Below are positions 50,773 to 59,611 of a stretch of 64,000 nt of DNA, piece by piece. The DNA is from Microbacterium faecale (GTDB lineage: Bacteria; Actinomycetota; Actinomycetes; Actinomycetales; Microbacteriaceae). Position numbers and translations under genes: made by a program. Every line of letters starts with the position of its first letter. Position 1 is the first letter of the stretch. Below the pieces are notes generated by a model. That model did no database searches. It saw nothing but the letters and a program-made list of their open reading frames with translations, and had not been told where the DNA came from. The DNA is taken from NCBI RefSeq assembly GCF_014640975.1, contig NZ_BMHO01000001.1, forward strand, positions 878,166 through 942,165. The letters are read 5' to 3'.

Positions 50773-52410
50773 ATGAAGAAGACTCACATTTCCGTTGCGA
50801 CCGTCCTCATCGGCGGTCTGGCCCTGACCGGGTGTACGAGCCCCGAGCCGACCGGCGGGGGCGAAGAAGAAGGAGAAGCTCGCGAGTTCGAGCTGGTGGA
50901 ATCGACGCCCTCGGCGTCAGGCGAAATCGACGCGATCGACTGGGCGCTGTCCGAAGAGCCGAACTCGCTCGACCCTGACAGGGCGAACGGTGGCGACTCT
51001 GATGCTGTCATCGCCAACGTCTGCGAGGGCCTGTTCCGCATGCAGACCGATCTCTCGGTCGAGCCGTGGCTCGCGGAGAGCGTGCAGCAACCCGACGACG
51101 TCACGTTCGTCCTCGGGATTCGTTCCGGCGTGACGTTCCACAGTGGTCGTGACATGACGGCCGACGACGTGGTCTGGAGCCTCGAGCGCCACTCGCGCCC
51201 AGAGAGCGGTGAGTCAGACGAGTTCAGCAACATCACCGCCATCGAGAAGACCGGCGACATGGAAGTGACGCTCACTCTCGAGGAGCCGGATCCACAGTTC
51301 GAGTATCGGATGGCCGGCGGCGCCGGCATCATCCTCGACAGCGAGGTGGCCTCAGCACAGGGCCAGGATTACGGAACGGCCGGAAGTGAAGACGCCTGTA
51401 CGGGGCCGTATGTCCTCGACGAATGGAATGTGGGATCGAACCTGTCGATCAGCCGCTATGACGATTACTGGCACACCGACGGGCGCGCGCTCTCAGAGAG
51501 TGTGACGTTCACCTGGGGTGATGAGACCACGGTCGCAAACATGGTCCGTGCCGGAAACGTCGATGGCACGTTCCTCGCGGAGCCGACGCTGGTGCCGACG
51601 ATCGAAGATGTGGAAGGGATGTCGATCTACTACGGCGCGAGCACGGGTGCCGAGAAGCTCATCCCGACCGACCGTGGAAACGCCACGGATCCGCGGATCC
51701 GCAAGGCGCTCTCGCTGGCGATGGATCGGCAGGGAATCGTCACCGCCGGCCTGCAGGGCATCGGTGAGCCGTGGAAGTCACCCGCGGGGCCAGGCGCGTG
51801 GGGTTACGCGCGCGACACCTTCGAAGCGGCATACGACGCAATCGAGGGCGTGCCCGTCTCGCCGGAAGAAGCGGACATCGAGCAGGCGAAGGAACTCGTC
51901 GCGGAGGCGGGAGTGCCAGACGGGCCGATCGTCGTCGCCTCCAACGGGACGCAGCTGCGTAACGTCATCGCGAACGCCACCGTGAGCGCAGGCGAGCAGA
52001 TCGGGTTGGACGTCGAGGTCCGCATGTACTCGGATGCCGAATATGGTGAGCTGTTCTCGTCCCCCGAGGCGCGTGCGGACGTCGACTTCGTCTCGGACGA
52101 CTGGTACCTCTCGAAGCCCGAGGCGCTTGGGCTCTATGACAACCTGCTCCCGGGGGAATCGAGCAACTATCTGGGCTACGAAGGCGATGAGTATGTCGAG
52201 CTCTACAAGAAGGCGGCCGCCATCTACGAGGAGGACGAACGTGCGGGCGTGGTCTCTGAGCTTCAAGCGCTCGCACTCGACGAGATGCTGTGGATCCCGC
52301 TCGCGTCTGCACCGATCACCCTCGTGCTCGACGACGCCCTCACCGGTGCTCCCACGTCCTTCGTGTACCGCACGTACCCATGGGCGGCCGGTATCGGAGC
52401 AGCGAGCTAA
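50773..52410 (+). CDS. Peptide/nickel-type ABC transporter substrate-binding lipoprotein
   Basis: A 545-aa SBP_bac_5 (DppA/OppA) protein. The signal peptide MKKTHISVATVLIGGLALTG ends in the lipobox LTGC with Cys at 21, then a Glu/Gly-rich linker. The fold begins DWALSEEPNSLDPDRANGGD, with VTFHSGRDMTADDVVWSLER and RKALSLAMDRQGIVTAGLQG as typical markers. It is the extracellular receptor of the importer encoded by the next four genes. ATG 50773 is chosen over a TTG five codons upstream because it starts the signal peptide. The ligand is inferred to be an acylated amino acid or peptide. Confidence 0.93.
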   Translation: MKKTHISVATVLIGGLALTGCTSPEPTGGGEEEGEAREFELVESTPSASGEIDAIDWALSEEPNSLDPDRANGGDSDAVIANVCEGLFRMQTDLSVEPWLAESVQQPDDVTFVLGIRSGVTFHSGRDMTADDVVWSLERHSRPESGESDEFSNITAIEKTGDMEVTLTLEEPDPQFEYRMAGGAGIILDSEVASAQGQDYGTAGSEDACTGPYVLDEWNVGSNLSISRYDDYWHTDGRALSESVTFTWGDETTVANMVRAGNVDGTFLAEPTLVPTIEDVEGMSIYYGASTGAEKLIPTDRGNATDPRIRKALSLAMDRQGIVTAGLQGIGEPWKSPAGPGAWGYARDTFEAAYDAIEGVPVSPEEADIEQAKELVAEAGVPDGPIVVASNGTQLRNVIANATVSAGEQIGLDVEVRMYSDAEYGELFSSPEARADVDFVSDDWYLSKPEALGLYDNLLPGESSNYLGYEGDEYVELYKKAAAIYEEDERAGVVSELQALALDEMLWIPLASAPITLVLDDALTGAPTSFVYRTYPWAAGIGAAS

Positions 52411-52413
52411 CCG

Positions 52414-53379
52414 ATGAGCCGAGCAGTGCCCGTGCTGTACCGGGTGGTGCGCCGCGTCGCAGAGGGTCTGCTGACGCTGCTGATCGCCTCGGTGCTCATC
52501 TTCGGCGCCATGTATGTCGCCCCGGGGAGCCTGGTCGCCACGCTCCTCGGGGGGCCCGAGAGCGTGAACGCCGAATCCATTCGCGCGATCACCGAGGCCT
52601 ACCACCTCGATGAGCCGTTCGTCGTGCAGTACTGGTACTGGCTGGAAGGCGTGCTCCAGGGGTCGTTCGGCCGTTCGTACGTGTACGGTCTGCCCGTCAC
52701 GACAATGCTCGCGACGCGGCTGGAGACGACGGGCCTTCTGCTCGTGCTCTCCTACACGGTGATCATCGGCCTCGGGATCACGTTCGGCATCCTCTCGGCC
52801 ACACGGCGGGGGCGGACCGATCGCGTCATCCTCGTCGGAACGACCTTCGGATCCGCCATCCCCCAGTTCGTCGTGGCGCTCGTGCTCATCGGGATATTCG
52901 GCGTCGAGCTGGGATGGTTTCCGGTATCAGGCACGGGGACGGGATTCGCCGACCGTCTGTACCACATGGTCCTGCCCACGTTCGCTGTCGCATCTGTGTC
53001 ACTCGCGGTGATCACACGCGTGACGCGGCAGTCGATGCTCGACGCGTTCAGCCAGGACCACGTTGAAGCCGCCCGCATCCGTGGAATCAAGAGCGGTCCT
53101 CTCGTGCGTCGGCATGTATTTCGCAACGCGCTGGGTCCCGTGATGACGATGAGCGGTCTGATCCTTGCCGGGATGCTGGGCGGGTCCGTCCTGGTCGAGA
53201 CGGTGTTCGGGCTCAACGGCGTCGGATCTCTTCTCGTCGATGCGATCAACAACAACGACTTCCCGGTGGTGCAGGCGGTGTTGCTGCTGATGGTCGGAAC
53301 CTACGTCGTCGTCACGATGATCATGGACCTGTTGTATCCCCTCGTCGATCCCCGAGTGGCGCGAAAGGAGAAGGCGTGA
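52414..53379 (+). CDS. Dpp/Opp-type ABC transporter permease (DppB-like)
   Basis: A 321-aa inner-membrane permease. It begins with one helix (LLTLLIASVLIFGAMYVAPG), then the N-terminal DppB domain (YHLDEPFVVQYWYWLEGVLQ), four or five further helices and the EAA loop in VEAARIRGIKSGPLVRRHVF. The C-terminus reads LLYPLVDPRVARKEKA, standard for the family. It starts 3 bp after the binding-protein stop and shares one base with the next permease gene. Confidence 0.94.
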   Translation: MSRAVPVLYRVVRRVAEGLLTLLIASVLIFGAMYVAPGSLVATLLGGPESVNAESIRAITEAYHLDEPFVVQYWYWLEGVLQGSFGRSYVYGLPVTTMLATRLETTGLLLVLSYTVIIGLGITFGILSATRRGRTDRVILVGTTFGSAIPQFVVALVLIGIFGVELGWFPVSGTGTGFADRLYHMVLPTFAVASVSLAVITRVTRQSMLDAFSQDHVEAARIRGIKSGPLVRRHVFRNALGPVMTMSGLILAGMLGGSVLVETVFGLNGVGSLLVDAINNNDFPVVQAVLLLMVGTYVVVTMIMDLLYPLVDPRVARKEKA

Positions 53380-54233
53380 TGAGAGCGACCATGACAGAGA
53401 CCACCGGCCAGATTCGCCGGCGGGTGCCGCGCAGTGACGCGTTCTTCTGGATCTCGCTCGGCTTCGTCTTCGTGCTCGCCGTGGTCGCCGTCCTCGCTCC
53501 GGTGATTTCGCCGTACGGTCCGGGAACAGCGGATTTCGCGAACACGCAGGGGCCGCCGAGCGCGCAGCACCTTCTGGGAACGGATCAGATGGGCCGCGAC
53601 ATTCTGTCTCGGCTCATGTACGGCGCGCAGGCGAGCCTTCTCGGTCCACTCGTGATTCTGCTGACCGCGAGCGTGATCGGCGTGCCTCTCGGGATCGTCA
53701 TGGCGTGGCGTGGACGGTGGTTCGATGCCGTCGCCTCACGCGCGACGGACATGTTCTACGCCTTTCCCGGTCTCTTCTTCGCCCTGTTGGTGATCGCCGT
53801 CTTCGGGCGCGGAATGACCGCGGTCACGATCGCGTTGGGCTTGGCCTTCTTTCCCACCATCACGAAGTTCACGCGCAGCCTGGCGATCGCAGAGATCGGT
53901 AAGCCGTACATCGATGCGTACCGCGTGCAGGGGGTGAGTGGCTTCGCGATCTGCTTCCTGCGTCTCCTGCCGAACATCGCCCCCGCTGTGTTGGGATACA
54001 TCGTCGTCCTCTTCGGCGACGCCCTCATGAGTCTGGCCGGTCTGAGCTTCCTGGGCTTCGGTGCGCAGCCGCCGTCCTCAGAGTGGGGTCTCATGGTCTC
54101 CGAAGGCCAGATCGCGCTCTTGCAGGGTGCGTGGCTTCCGACAATCGTCCCGGGCATCGCCATCGTTCTGACGGTCGTCGCCGTCAACCTCGTCGGCGTG
54201 AGAATCGCCGACAAAATCGGAAAGGGGGAGTGA
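53379..54233 (+). CDS. Dpp/Opp-type ABC transporter permease (DppC-like)
   Basis: A 284-aa permease with the OppC N-terminal helix (FFWISLGFVFVLAVVAVLAP), the HLLGTDQMGRDILSRLMYGA motif and the EAA loop in KPYIDAYRVQGVSGFAICFL. FGAQPPSSEWGLMVSEGQ near the end is a family mark. The ATG shares one base with the dppB-like stop (TGATG), with AAAGGAG eight bases upstream; an overlapping GTG one codon earlier is the alternative. Confidence 0.94.
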   Translation: MRATMTETTGQIRRRVPRSDAFFWISLGFVFVLAVVAVLAPVISPYGPGTADFANTQGPPSAQHLLGTDQMGRDILSRLMYGAQASLLGPLVILLTASVIGVPLGIVMAWRGRWFDAVASRATDMFYAFPGLFFALLVIAVFGRGMTAVTIALGLAFFPTITKFTRSLAIAEIGKPYIDAYRVQGVSGFAICFLRLLPNIAPAVLGYIVVLFGDALMSLAGLSFLGFGAQPPSSEWGLMVSEGQIALLQGAWLPTIVPGIAIVLTVVAVNLVGVRIADKIGKGE

Positions 54234-55240
54234 TGCTGAGCATTGAAAACTTCTCGCTGGTGCTCGATGACGAGGCCATCGCCCGTCCGATCCTTCACGA
54301 CGTGAACGTGACGGTCTCGCCCGGTGAGGTCGTCGGCCTCGTGGGCGAATCCGGATCCGGGAAGTCGACCACCGCGAAAGCGGCCGTGGGGGCGATTCCC
54401 CAACGTGCCCGGGTCACGGGACGCGTGTCGGTCGGCGGCGATGATGTTCTCGCGATGGGTGAGATGTCGTTGCGTGGACTGCGGACGCGCTCGGCCGCCA
54501 TGATCTTCCAAGACCCGCGAACGACGTTGAACCCCGTGCGGACGGTCGGCGACTTCCTCACCGAACAGCTGGAGCAGCTCGGTTGGTCGCGCGAGAAGGC
54601 TCGCCGACGCACGGTCGAGCTGCTCGAGTCCGTACACGTGTCGAAACCAGAACTGCGGATGAAGCAGTACCCGCACGAGCTGTCCGGCGGAATGCTGCAG
54701 CGTGTCGTCATCGCGGCGGCCCTCGCGAGCGAGCCGAAACTCATTCTCGCCGATGAACCGACCAGCGCCCTCGACGTCTCGACGCAGGCCGAGATCATGG
54801 CGCTTCTCGAAGAGCTCCGCCGCGAACATGGCTTCGCGGTCCTCTTCATCACGCATGACCTGCACCTTGCGGCCGCTGCGTGCGATCGGGTGTACGTCAT
54901 GTACGCGGGGCACATCGTCGAGGAGCAGCCCGGGCGGAGCCTGTTCACGAACGCTCGCCATCCGTATACGCGCGGGCTCCTCGGATCCGTGCCTGATCTC
55001 TCCGGCGACAGGCCGCTTATGCCGATCGCCGGACGGCCGTTGATGATGAGCGAAGCCGTGTCGGGGTGTCCGTTCGTCGACCGGTGCGACTGGGCCGAGG
55101 AAGCGTGCCGTACGTGGCAGGCCGAGCTCATCCCCGTGGCGCCCGGAGTCGAAGCGGCGTGCCGGCGCCTTCCGGCGGTTGCCGCTGACGTGGGCCCATC
55201 GGCGGCTGTGTGGGAGGGAGGCACTGATGACCGTTCTTGA
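54233..55240 (+). CDS. Dpp/Opp-type ABC transporter ATP-binding protein (DppD-like)
   Basis: A 335-aa ATPase. Walker A is GLVGESGSGKSTTAKAAVG, the Q-loop is MIFQDPRTTLNPVRTV, the signature is ELSGGMLQRVVIAAALA and Walker B is LILADEPTSALDVSTQAEI. The C-terminal oligopeptide_HPY domain carries VSGCPFVDRCDWAEEACRTW, a Cys cluster that binds an Fe-S centre in some homologues. ATG 54233 shares one base with the previous stop after AAAGGGGGAG. Confidence 0.95.
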   Translation: MLSIENFSLVLDDEAIARPILHDVNVTVSPGEVVGLVGESGSGKSTTAKAAVGAIPQRARVTGRVSVGGDDVLAMGEMSLRGLRTRSAAMIFQDPRTTLNPVRTVGDFLTEQLEQLGWSREKARRRTVELLESVHVSKPELRMKQYPHELSGGMLQRVVIAAALASEPKLILADEPTSALDVSTQAEIMALLEELRREHGFAVLFITHDLHLAAAACDRVYVMYAGHIVEEQPGRSLFTNARHPYTRGLLGSVPDLSGDRPLMPIAGRPLMMSEAVSGCPFVDRCDWAEEACRTWQAELIPVAPGVEAACRRLPAVAADVGPSAAVWEGGTDDRS

Positions 55241-56090
55241 GGTCGACAACCTCGTGAAGTCGTTCGAAGACCGCGGCGTCGTGCGGAGGGGCAGAAGCGC
55301 GCGATCGGTGGCTGTGGATGACGTCTCGTTCACGGTCGGCGCCGGCGAATCCCTCGGGATCGTGGGCGAGTCCGGCTCGGGCAAGACCACCATCGCGCGG
55401 ATGCTGGTCGGGCTCGAACTGCAGGACAGCGGGACCATCGCGGTGAACGGCCGGACGCTTGTCCGATCGCAATCCTCGCGAGCGCGTCTGCGGCGCGCGA
55501 AAGACGTTCAACTCGTGTTCCAGGATCCGTACTCCACCCTCGACCCTCGGCTGACCCCGCTCGAGTGCGTCGAGGCGTCGCTGAAGGTCGCGCAGCGCGG
55601 CACCGGGCACGATCGTCGAGCGAGAGCGAAGGAGTTGCTTGCGCAGGTCGGCCTCGGAAGCCGCGAGGCGGGATTGCGGCCGCGCCACCTGAGCGGAGGG
55701 CAGCGTCAACGTGTGGCCATCGCCCGGGCGCTCGCTGCGGATCCGGCCGTGCTCGTCATGGACGAGCCTGTCGCCGCGCTGGACGTGTCGATCCAGGCGC
55801 AGATCCTGCAACTGCTCGACGACATTCGTCGCGAGTCCGGCACGGCATACGTCTTCATCAGCCACGATCTGGCGGTGGTCAGGCAGATCACAGATCGTGC
55901 GCTCGTCATGCAGCGAGGGCGCGTGGTGGAGGCGGACGAAACGGCGAAGCTGCTGGAGAATCCACAGCATCCGTACACGCGCCTTCTGCTGGCGTCGGTG
56001 CCGTCGCCCTCGTGGAATCCTGCCGAAGTCTCGCGGCTCCGCGCAGAGATGATGAGTGACATGCGTGACGCGGAAGGGATACGCACATGA
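55227..56090 (+). CDS. Dpp/Opp-type ABC transporter ATP-binding protein (DppF-like)
   Basis: A 287-aa ATPase with Walker A GIVGESGSGKTTIARMLVGL, Q-loop LVFQDPYSTLDPRLTPLECV, signature HLSGGQRQRVAIARALAADP and Walker B VLVMDEPVAALDVSIQAQIL. It is shorter than many DppF proteins and has almost no C-terminal Cys-containing extension, ending soon after TRLLLASVPSPSWNPAEV. It starts 14 bp inside the dppD-like gene and overlaps the following hydrolase by 4 nt. Confidence 0.94.
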   Translation: MTVLEVDNLVKSFEDRGVVRRGRSARSVAVDDVSFTVGAGESLGIVGESGSGKTTIARMLVGLELQDSGTIAVNGRTLVRSQSSRARLRRAKDVQLVFQDPYSTLDPRLTPLECVEASLKVAQRGTGHDRRARAKELLAQVGLGSREAGLRPRHLSGGQRQRVAIARALAADPAVLVMDEPVAALDVSIQAQILQLLDDIRRESGTAYVFISHDLAVVRQITDRALVMQRGRVVEADETAKLLENPQHPYTRLLLASVPSPSWNPAEVSRLRAEMMSDMRDAEGIRT

Positions 56091-56968
56091 ACACGTCGGA
56101 CACGAGCGCGGACACGGAGAACCGATTCGCACACTACCTGTGGGGCAAGGCGCCCGCGTGGGCGCTCGCGACAGACCAGCGATTCAGCTACTACGCGTAC
56201 ACGCCTCCAGAGCTGCAGGGTCGGCAAGACGAGATCCCACTCGTGATCGTCGTGCACGGAACGCTGCGGCAGCCGCAGGTCTATCGAGACGAGTTCGTCG
56301 ACTTCGCGCACGAACACCAGTGCGCTGTCCTCGCGCCGTTGTTCCCGGCCGGGATCGAGGAGACGGGCGACATCGACAACTACAAGCGAATCGCCTTCCG
56401 CGGCATCCGTTTCGACCGGGTCCTCATCGACATGGTCGCCGAGTATTCGCAGCGCTACGGACTGTCGTTCGGACGCTGGTATCTGCACGGGTTCTCTGGC
56501 GGAGGCCAGTTCGCGCATCGATTCTTCTACCTCCATCCGGAACGTCTCGCCGCGGTCTCGATCGGCGCGCCCGGGGCGGTCACGCTTGTCGATGATCAAC
56601 GTGACTGGTGGGTCGGGACGGCCGACGTGCGTGCGCGATTCGGTGTCGAGATGAATCTTGACGCCATGCGCCAGGTCTCCGCGCTGCTCGTCATCGGTGC
56701 CGACGATTCCGGTGCCGAAGAAGTTACCGTGCCACCCGACAGTCGTCATTGGATGCCAGATGCCAATCACGCGGGGCGGGACCGGCAGGAGCGGATCGAG
56801 TCGCTTCGCCGAAATCTCGAAGAGCACGGCGTGGACGTTCAATTGGAACGGGTGGCGGGCGCGGGACACCGTGGGCGTCTCATGATGCCGGCAGTCCGCG
56901 CGTTCTTCGAGGCAGTGATCGACCGGCAGGGTGGACGTCCGGATGCGGACGAGATGAAGGGGAACTGA
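56087..56968 (+). CDS. Alpha/beta hydrolase in the ABC operon
   Basis: A 293-aa hydrolase. IPLVIVVHGTLRQPQVYRDE gives the oxyanion loop (HGT), GRWYLHGFSGGGQFAHRFFY the nucleophile elbow (Ser137 in GFSGGG) and VAGAGHRGRLMMPAVRAFFE the catalytic His. The acid is probably in LLVIGADDSGAE. It looks like a poly(3-hydroxybutyrate)-depolymerase/peptidase-like or esterase-like enzyme without a signal peptide. ATGA overlap with the preceding ATPase gene. It may deacylate or de-esterify the imported compound; substrate unknown. Confidence 0.86.
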   Translation: MNTSDTSADTENRFAHYLWGKAPAWALATDQRFSYYAYTPPELQGRQDEIPLVIVVHGTLRQPQVYRDEFVDFAHEHQCAVLAPLFPAGIEETGDIDNYKRIAFRGIRFDRVLIDMVAEYSQRYGLSFGRWYLHGFSGGGQFAHRFFYLHPERLAAVSIGAPGAVTLVDDQRDWWVGTADVRARFGVEMNLDAMRQVSALLVIGADDSGAEEVTVPPDSRHWMPDANHAGRDRQERIESLRRNLEEHGVDVQLERVAGAGHRGRLMMPAVRAFFEAVIDRQGGRPDADEMKGN

Positions 56969-56970
56969 TC

Positions 56971-58077
56971 GTGAAGATTCGGGCCGTTGAACTGCGCACC
57001 ATCGAGATCCCTCGAGTGAGTGCATTCCGCACCTCGCTCGGCACGCAGAGTCTGCACGCCGGCCTCCTCGTGCGTGTCGAGGGCCAGGACAGCGAGGGGT
57101 GGGGCGAGTGCGTGGCGGAAGGCGACCCGTCCTACTCGCCTGAATACGTCCGTGGTGCGGTAGGCGTCATGCGAGACTTCCTCGTTCCCCGCCTGCTCGC
57201 GGAAGGAGAGGTGCTTCCGCAGGAGGTCTCCTCGCTGTTGGCGGAGTTTCGCGGACACCCGATGGCGAAGTCCGCGTTGGAGGCAGCCGTCTTGGATGGC
57301 CAATTGCGCGAGTGGAACCTCTCCATGTCCAACTACCTCGGCGGCACTCGGACGGAGGTGCCAGCAGGTGTCTCGGTGAGCATCGCCGACGACATCGATG
57401 CCCTGGTCGGCGAGGTTGCCGACCACCTCGACGCAGGCTATCGCCGGATCAAGCTGAAGATTCAGCCGGGCTGGGATATCGAACCGGTACGCGCCGTCCG
57501 AGAGGCGTTCGGAAGCGACGTGCTGCTGCAGGTCGATGCGAACACCGCGTACGGACGCGGCGATGAACGCCTGCTGTCCCGCCTCGACGACTACGACCTG
57601 CTGATGATCGAGCAGCCTCTGGATCCCGACGACCTGATCGGACACGCCGACCTCGCTCGCCACGTGCGCACGCCGATCTGCCTTGATGAGTCGGTGACAT
57701 CCGCTCGGATCGCCGCAACCGCGATCCGGCTCGCGGCGTGCTCGATCATCAACATCAAGCCTGGACGCGTCGGCGGGTACCTGGAGGCGCGAAGAATCCA
57801 CGACCTCGCCACAGCGAACGGCGTGCGCGTCTGGTGCGGAGGCATGGCCGAAACCGGAGTGGGGCGGGCGGGAAACGCCGCACTCGCGTCGTTGCCCGGG
57901 TTCGATCTACCGAACGACATCTCAGCGTCTTCGAGGTATTACGCGAAGGACATCACGGAGCCGTTCACGGTGTCAGACGGCTGTGTGTCGGTGCCGACCC
58001 GGCCTGGTATCGGGGTCGACGTCCGCGCCGACGTCCTCGACGAATACACCGTCGCGCGCGACGTCCTGACGCCCTAA
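56971..58077 (+). CDS. N-acylamino-acid racemase / o-succinylbenzoate synthase family enzyme
   Basis: A 368-aa enolase-superfamily enzyme. The acid/base and metal residues are all present: Lys161 and Lys163 in IKLKIQPGWD, Asp189 in LQVDANTAYG, Glu214 in MIEQPLDPDD, Asp239 in CLDESVTSA and Lys263 in NIKPGRVGG. To my knowledge this is the numbering and length of the Amycolatopsis NAAAR/OSBS enzyme. GGMAETGVGRAGNAALASLP and PNDISASSRYYAKDI are specific to that family. OSBS in menaquinone synthesis is the alternative, but no men genes are near and it ends a peptide-importer operon, so N-acylamino-acid racemisation is favoured. GTG start with AAGGGG upstream. Confidence 0.88.
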   Translation: MKIRAVELRTIEIPRVSAFRTSLGTQSLHAGLLVRVEGQDSEGWGECVAEGDPSYSPEYVRGAVGVMRDFLVPRLLAEGEVLPQEVSSLLAEFRGHPMAKSALEAAVLDGQLREWNLSMSNYLGGTRTEVPAGVSVSIADDIDALVGEVADHLDAGYRRIKLKIQPGWDIEPVRAVREAFGSDVLLQVDANTAYGRGDERLLSRLDDYDLLMIEQPLDPDDLIGHADLARHVRTPICLDESVTSARIAATAIRLAACSIINIKPGRVGGYLEARRIHDLATANGVRVWCGGMAETGVGRAGNAALASLPGFDLPNDISASSRYYAKDITEPFTVSDGCVSVPTRPGIGVDVRADVLDEYTVARDVLTP

Positions 58078-58216
58078 TCAGGTTCGTCCGGTCGGCCGAG
58101 CGACCGCACTGTCGACGCCGCCGCCTCCGCGCATCGCGGTGCTCGCGGCGTTCACGATGGCATCGGTGCGTTCGGTGGTGACGTCGTCGAGAACCGGCGT
58201 GATTGTGGGCAGGATG
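58078..58216 (-). pseudogene. Macro-domain remnant
   Basis: About 45 codons of a macro (ADP-ribose-binding) domain start survive after the higA stop codon: ITPVLDDVTTERTDAIVNAA then STAMRGGGGVDSAVARPTGR. This matches the family pattern of GDIT...DAIVNAAN...GGGGVDGAIH. No start codon with a ribosome site is visible and the frame stops at 58078, so more than two thirds of the domain is missing. It is a fragment. Confidence 0.7.
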
Positions 58217-58513
58217 TCACGCGACCAGCGGCGTGATCGCATCGATCTCCGCCTGGTGCGCGTCCTTCTCCATCGCAAGGTCGTAGTCAAGTTGCAGATC
58301 GAGGAAGAACCGTTCACTCATTCCGAGCGCTTTGGAGATGCGTACTCCGGTTTCGGGCGTGATCCGACGCTTGCCGTGCACGATTTCGTTGATGCGTCGG
58401 GGTGAGACAGCGATGGTCTTCGCCAGGCGGTACTGCGAGATCTTCATCGGCCGCAGGAACTCTTCGAGCAGGATCTCACCCGGGGTCACCGGCTCGAATG
58501 CCTTCTCGGTCAT
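58217..58513 (-). CDS. higA: HigA-family antitoxin
   Basis: A 98-aa XRE-type protein. PVTPGEILLEEFLRPMKISQ, RLAKTIAVSPRRINEIVHGK, RRITPETGVRISKALGMSER and FFLDLQLDYDLAMEKD are the characteristic HigA sequence. It binds and neutralises the HigB toxin and represses the operon through the helix-turn-helix. It lies directly downstream of higB with a 9-bp gap, the typical higBA order with the toxin first. Confidence 0.95.
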   Translation of the reverse strand: MTEKAFEPVTPGEILLEEFLRPMKISQYRLAKTIAVSPRRINEIVHGKRRITPETGVRISKALGMSERFFLDLQLDYDLAMEKDAHQAEIDAITPLVA

Positions 58514-58522
58514 GGTCGCTCC

Positions 58523-58804
58523 TCAGTGGTAATCGGTGATCTCCACGTCCGCTGGGCCACTTTCGGTCCAGCGGAAGCAGATGCGGAATTGCTTGTTGAC
58601 GCGGATGGAATGTTGGCCAGCGCGGCCACCGGCGAGCTTCTCCAGATGGTTTCCCGGTGGAACGCGCAGGTCATTCAGGGTTGCCGCTCGATTCAGGATG
58701 AGCAGCTTCCGGTGTGCGCGCCGGGTGAGCTCGAGGCTCATCTTGCCGGGCTTTTCGCGGTTCCACACCTTCGCCGTCCGGCTGTCGGCGAAGGATCGAA
58801 TCAT
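58523..58804 (-). CDS. higB: HigB-family (RelE superfamily) toxin
   Basis: A 93-aa toxin starting MIRSFADSRTAKVWNREKPG. The core LEKLAGGRAGQHSIRVNKQF then RICFRWTESGPADVEITDYH matches HigB/RelE mRNA endoribonucleases, which cut translated mRNA at the ribosome. In-frame codons upstream of 58804 are not conserved and would run through the operator. The basic residues needed for RNA binding are present. Confidence 0.95.
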   Translation of the reverse strand: MIRSFADSRTAKVWNREKPGKMSLELTRRAHRKLLILNRAATLNDLRVPPGNHLEKLAGGRAGQHSIRVNKQFRICFRWTESGPADVEITDYH

Positions 58805-58812
58805 TGCGATAA

Positions 58813-58833
58813 TAATAACGCGACGCGTTATTA
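58813..58833. promoter_or_regulatory. HigBA operator palindrome
   Basis: TAATAACGCGACGCGTTATT plus A is a perfect 10+1+10 palindrome, nine bases upstream of the higB start. It most likely binds HigA and overlaps the promoter. Confidence 0.8.
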
Positions 58834-58884
58834 GTCTGCAAGGGGGCTGATGCCGCCCGATCAAGCATCGTGTTGGCTGGACGT

Positions 58885-59532
58885 ATGGCTGCAGACCCGA
58901 CCGGATCCCTCGTCGCGCGCATCGAGCACGAGGCGGCGGGGTTCGAGCGCTTCGTGCTCGGGATCACGGGCAGCCCGGGGAGCGGAAAAACCACACTCGC
59001 GAGCGCAATCGTCGAGCGGATCCGCGAACGCACGCCGGGCGGCGCCGCGCACCTGCCGATGGACGGGTTCCACCTCGCGAACGCCACGCTCGACCGGCTG
59101 GGCATCCGCGACCGGAAGGGCGCCATCGACACATTCGACGGCTGGGGGTTCATCGCCCTACTCGACCGCGTTCGGCGCGAGACGGATCACGTCGTGTACG
59201 CACCGAGCTTCCGCCGCGAGGTCGACGAACCCGTTGCGGGCGAGATTGCGATCGCACCCGCCGCGCGCGTCATCGTCGTCGAGGGCAATTACCTGCTGGC
59301 GGACGCGGATCCGTGGAATCGCGTGCGCAGCCTGCTCGACGCCGCGTGGTTCTGCGAGGTTGCCGCCGACGTACGCGAGGAGCGCCTGGTTGCGCGGCAC
59401 ACGCGGCACGGCCGCAGCCTTGAAGCCGCCACGGCGTGGGCGCGCGGGGTCGATGGCGCGAACGCCCGCCTGATCGAGCAGACCGCCCGCCGTGCCGATG
59501 CCCGCATCTCCGGCGTGACGTGGGAGATGTGA
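58885..59532 (+). CDS. P-loop nucleoside/sugar kinase family protein
   Basis: A 215-aa kinase of the uridine kinase/pantothenate kinase-like group. Walker A is GITGSPGSGKTTLASAIVER, then LPMDGFHLANATLDRLGI, IDTFDGWGFIALLDRVR and YAPSFRREVDEPVAGEI, which are typical of the YfdE/FrcK-like small-molecule kinases. VIVVEGNYLLADADPWNRVR holds the Walker B-like strand. ATG 58885 is preferred over an upstream TTG. The phosphorylated substrate is not known. Confidence 0.88.
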   Translation: MAADPTGSLVARIEHEAAGFERFVLGITGSPGSGKTTLASAIVERIRERTPGGAAHLPMDGFHLANATLDRLGIRDRKGAIDTFDGWGFIALLDRVRRETDHVVYAPSFRREVDEPVAGEIAIAPAARVIVVEGNYLLADADPWNRVRSLLDAAWFCEVAADVREERLVARHTRHGRSLEAATAWARGVDGANARLIEQTARRADARISGVTWEM

Positions 59533-59611
59533 CGGCGGCGATCGTGGTGCTGATACGAACGATCGTGCCATCGCCCGCGCCGGATAGGGTGAACCGCGAC
59601 GAAGGGACCTC

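Noticed and set aside
56971..58077. menC (o-succinylbenzoate synthase) of menaquinone synthesis
   Set aside because: The fold and residues allow it, but there are no men genes nearby and the gene is coupled to a peptide-type importer; kept as an alternative only.
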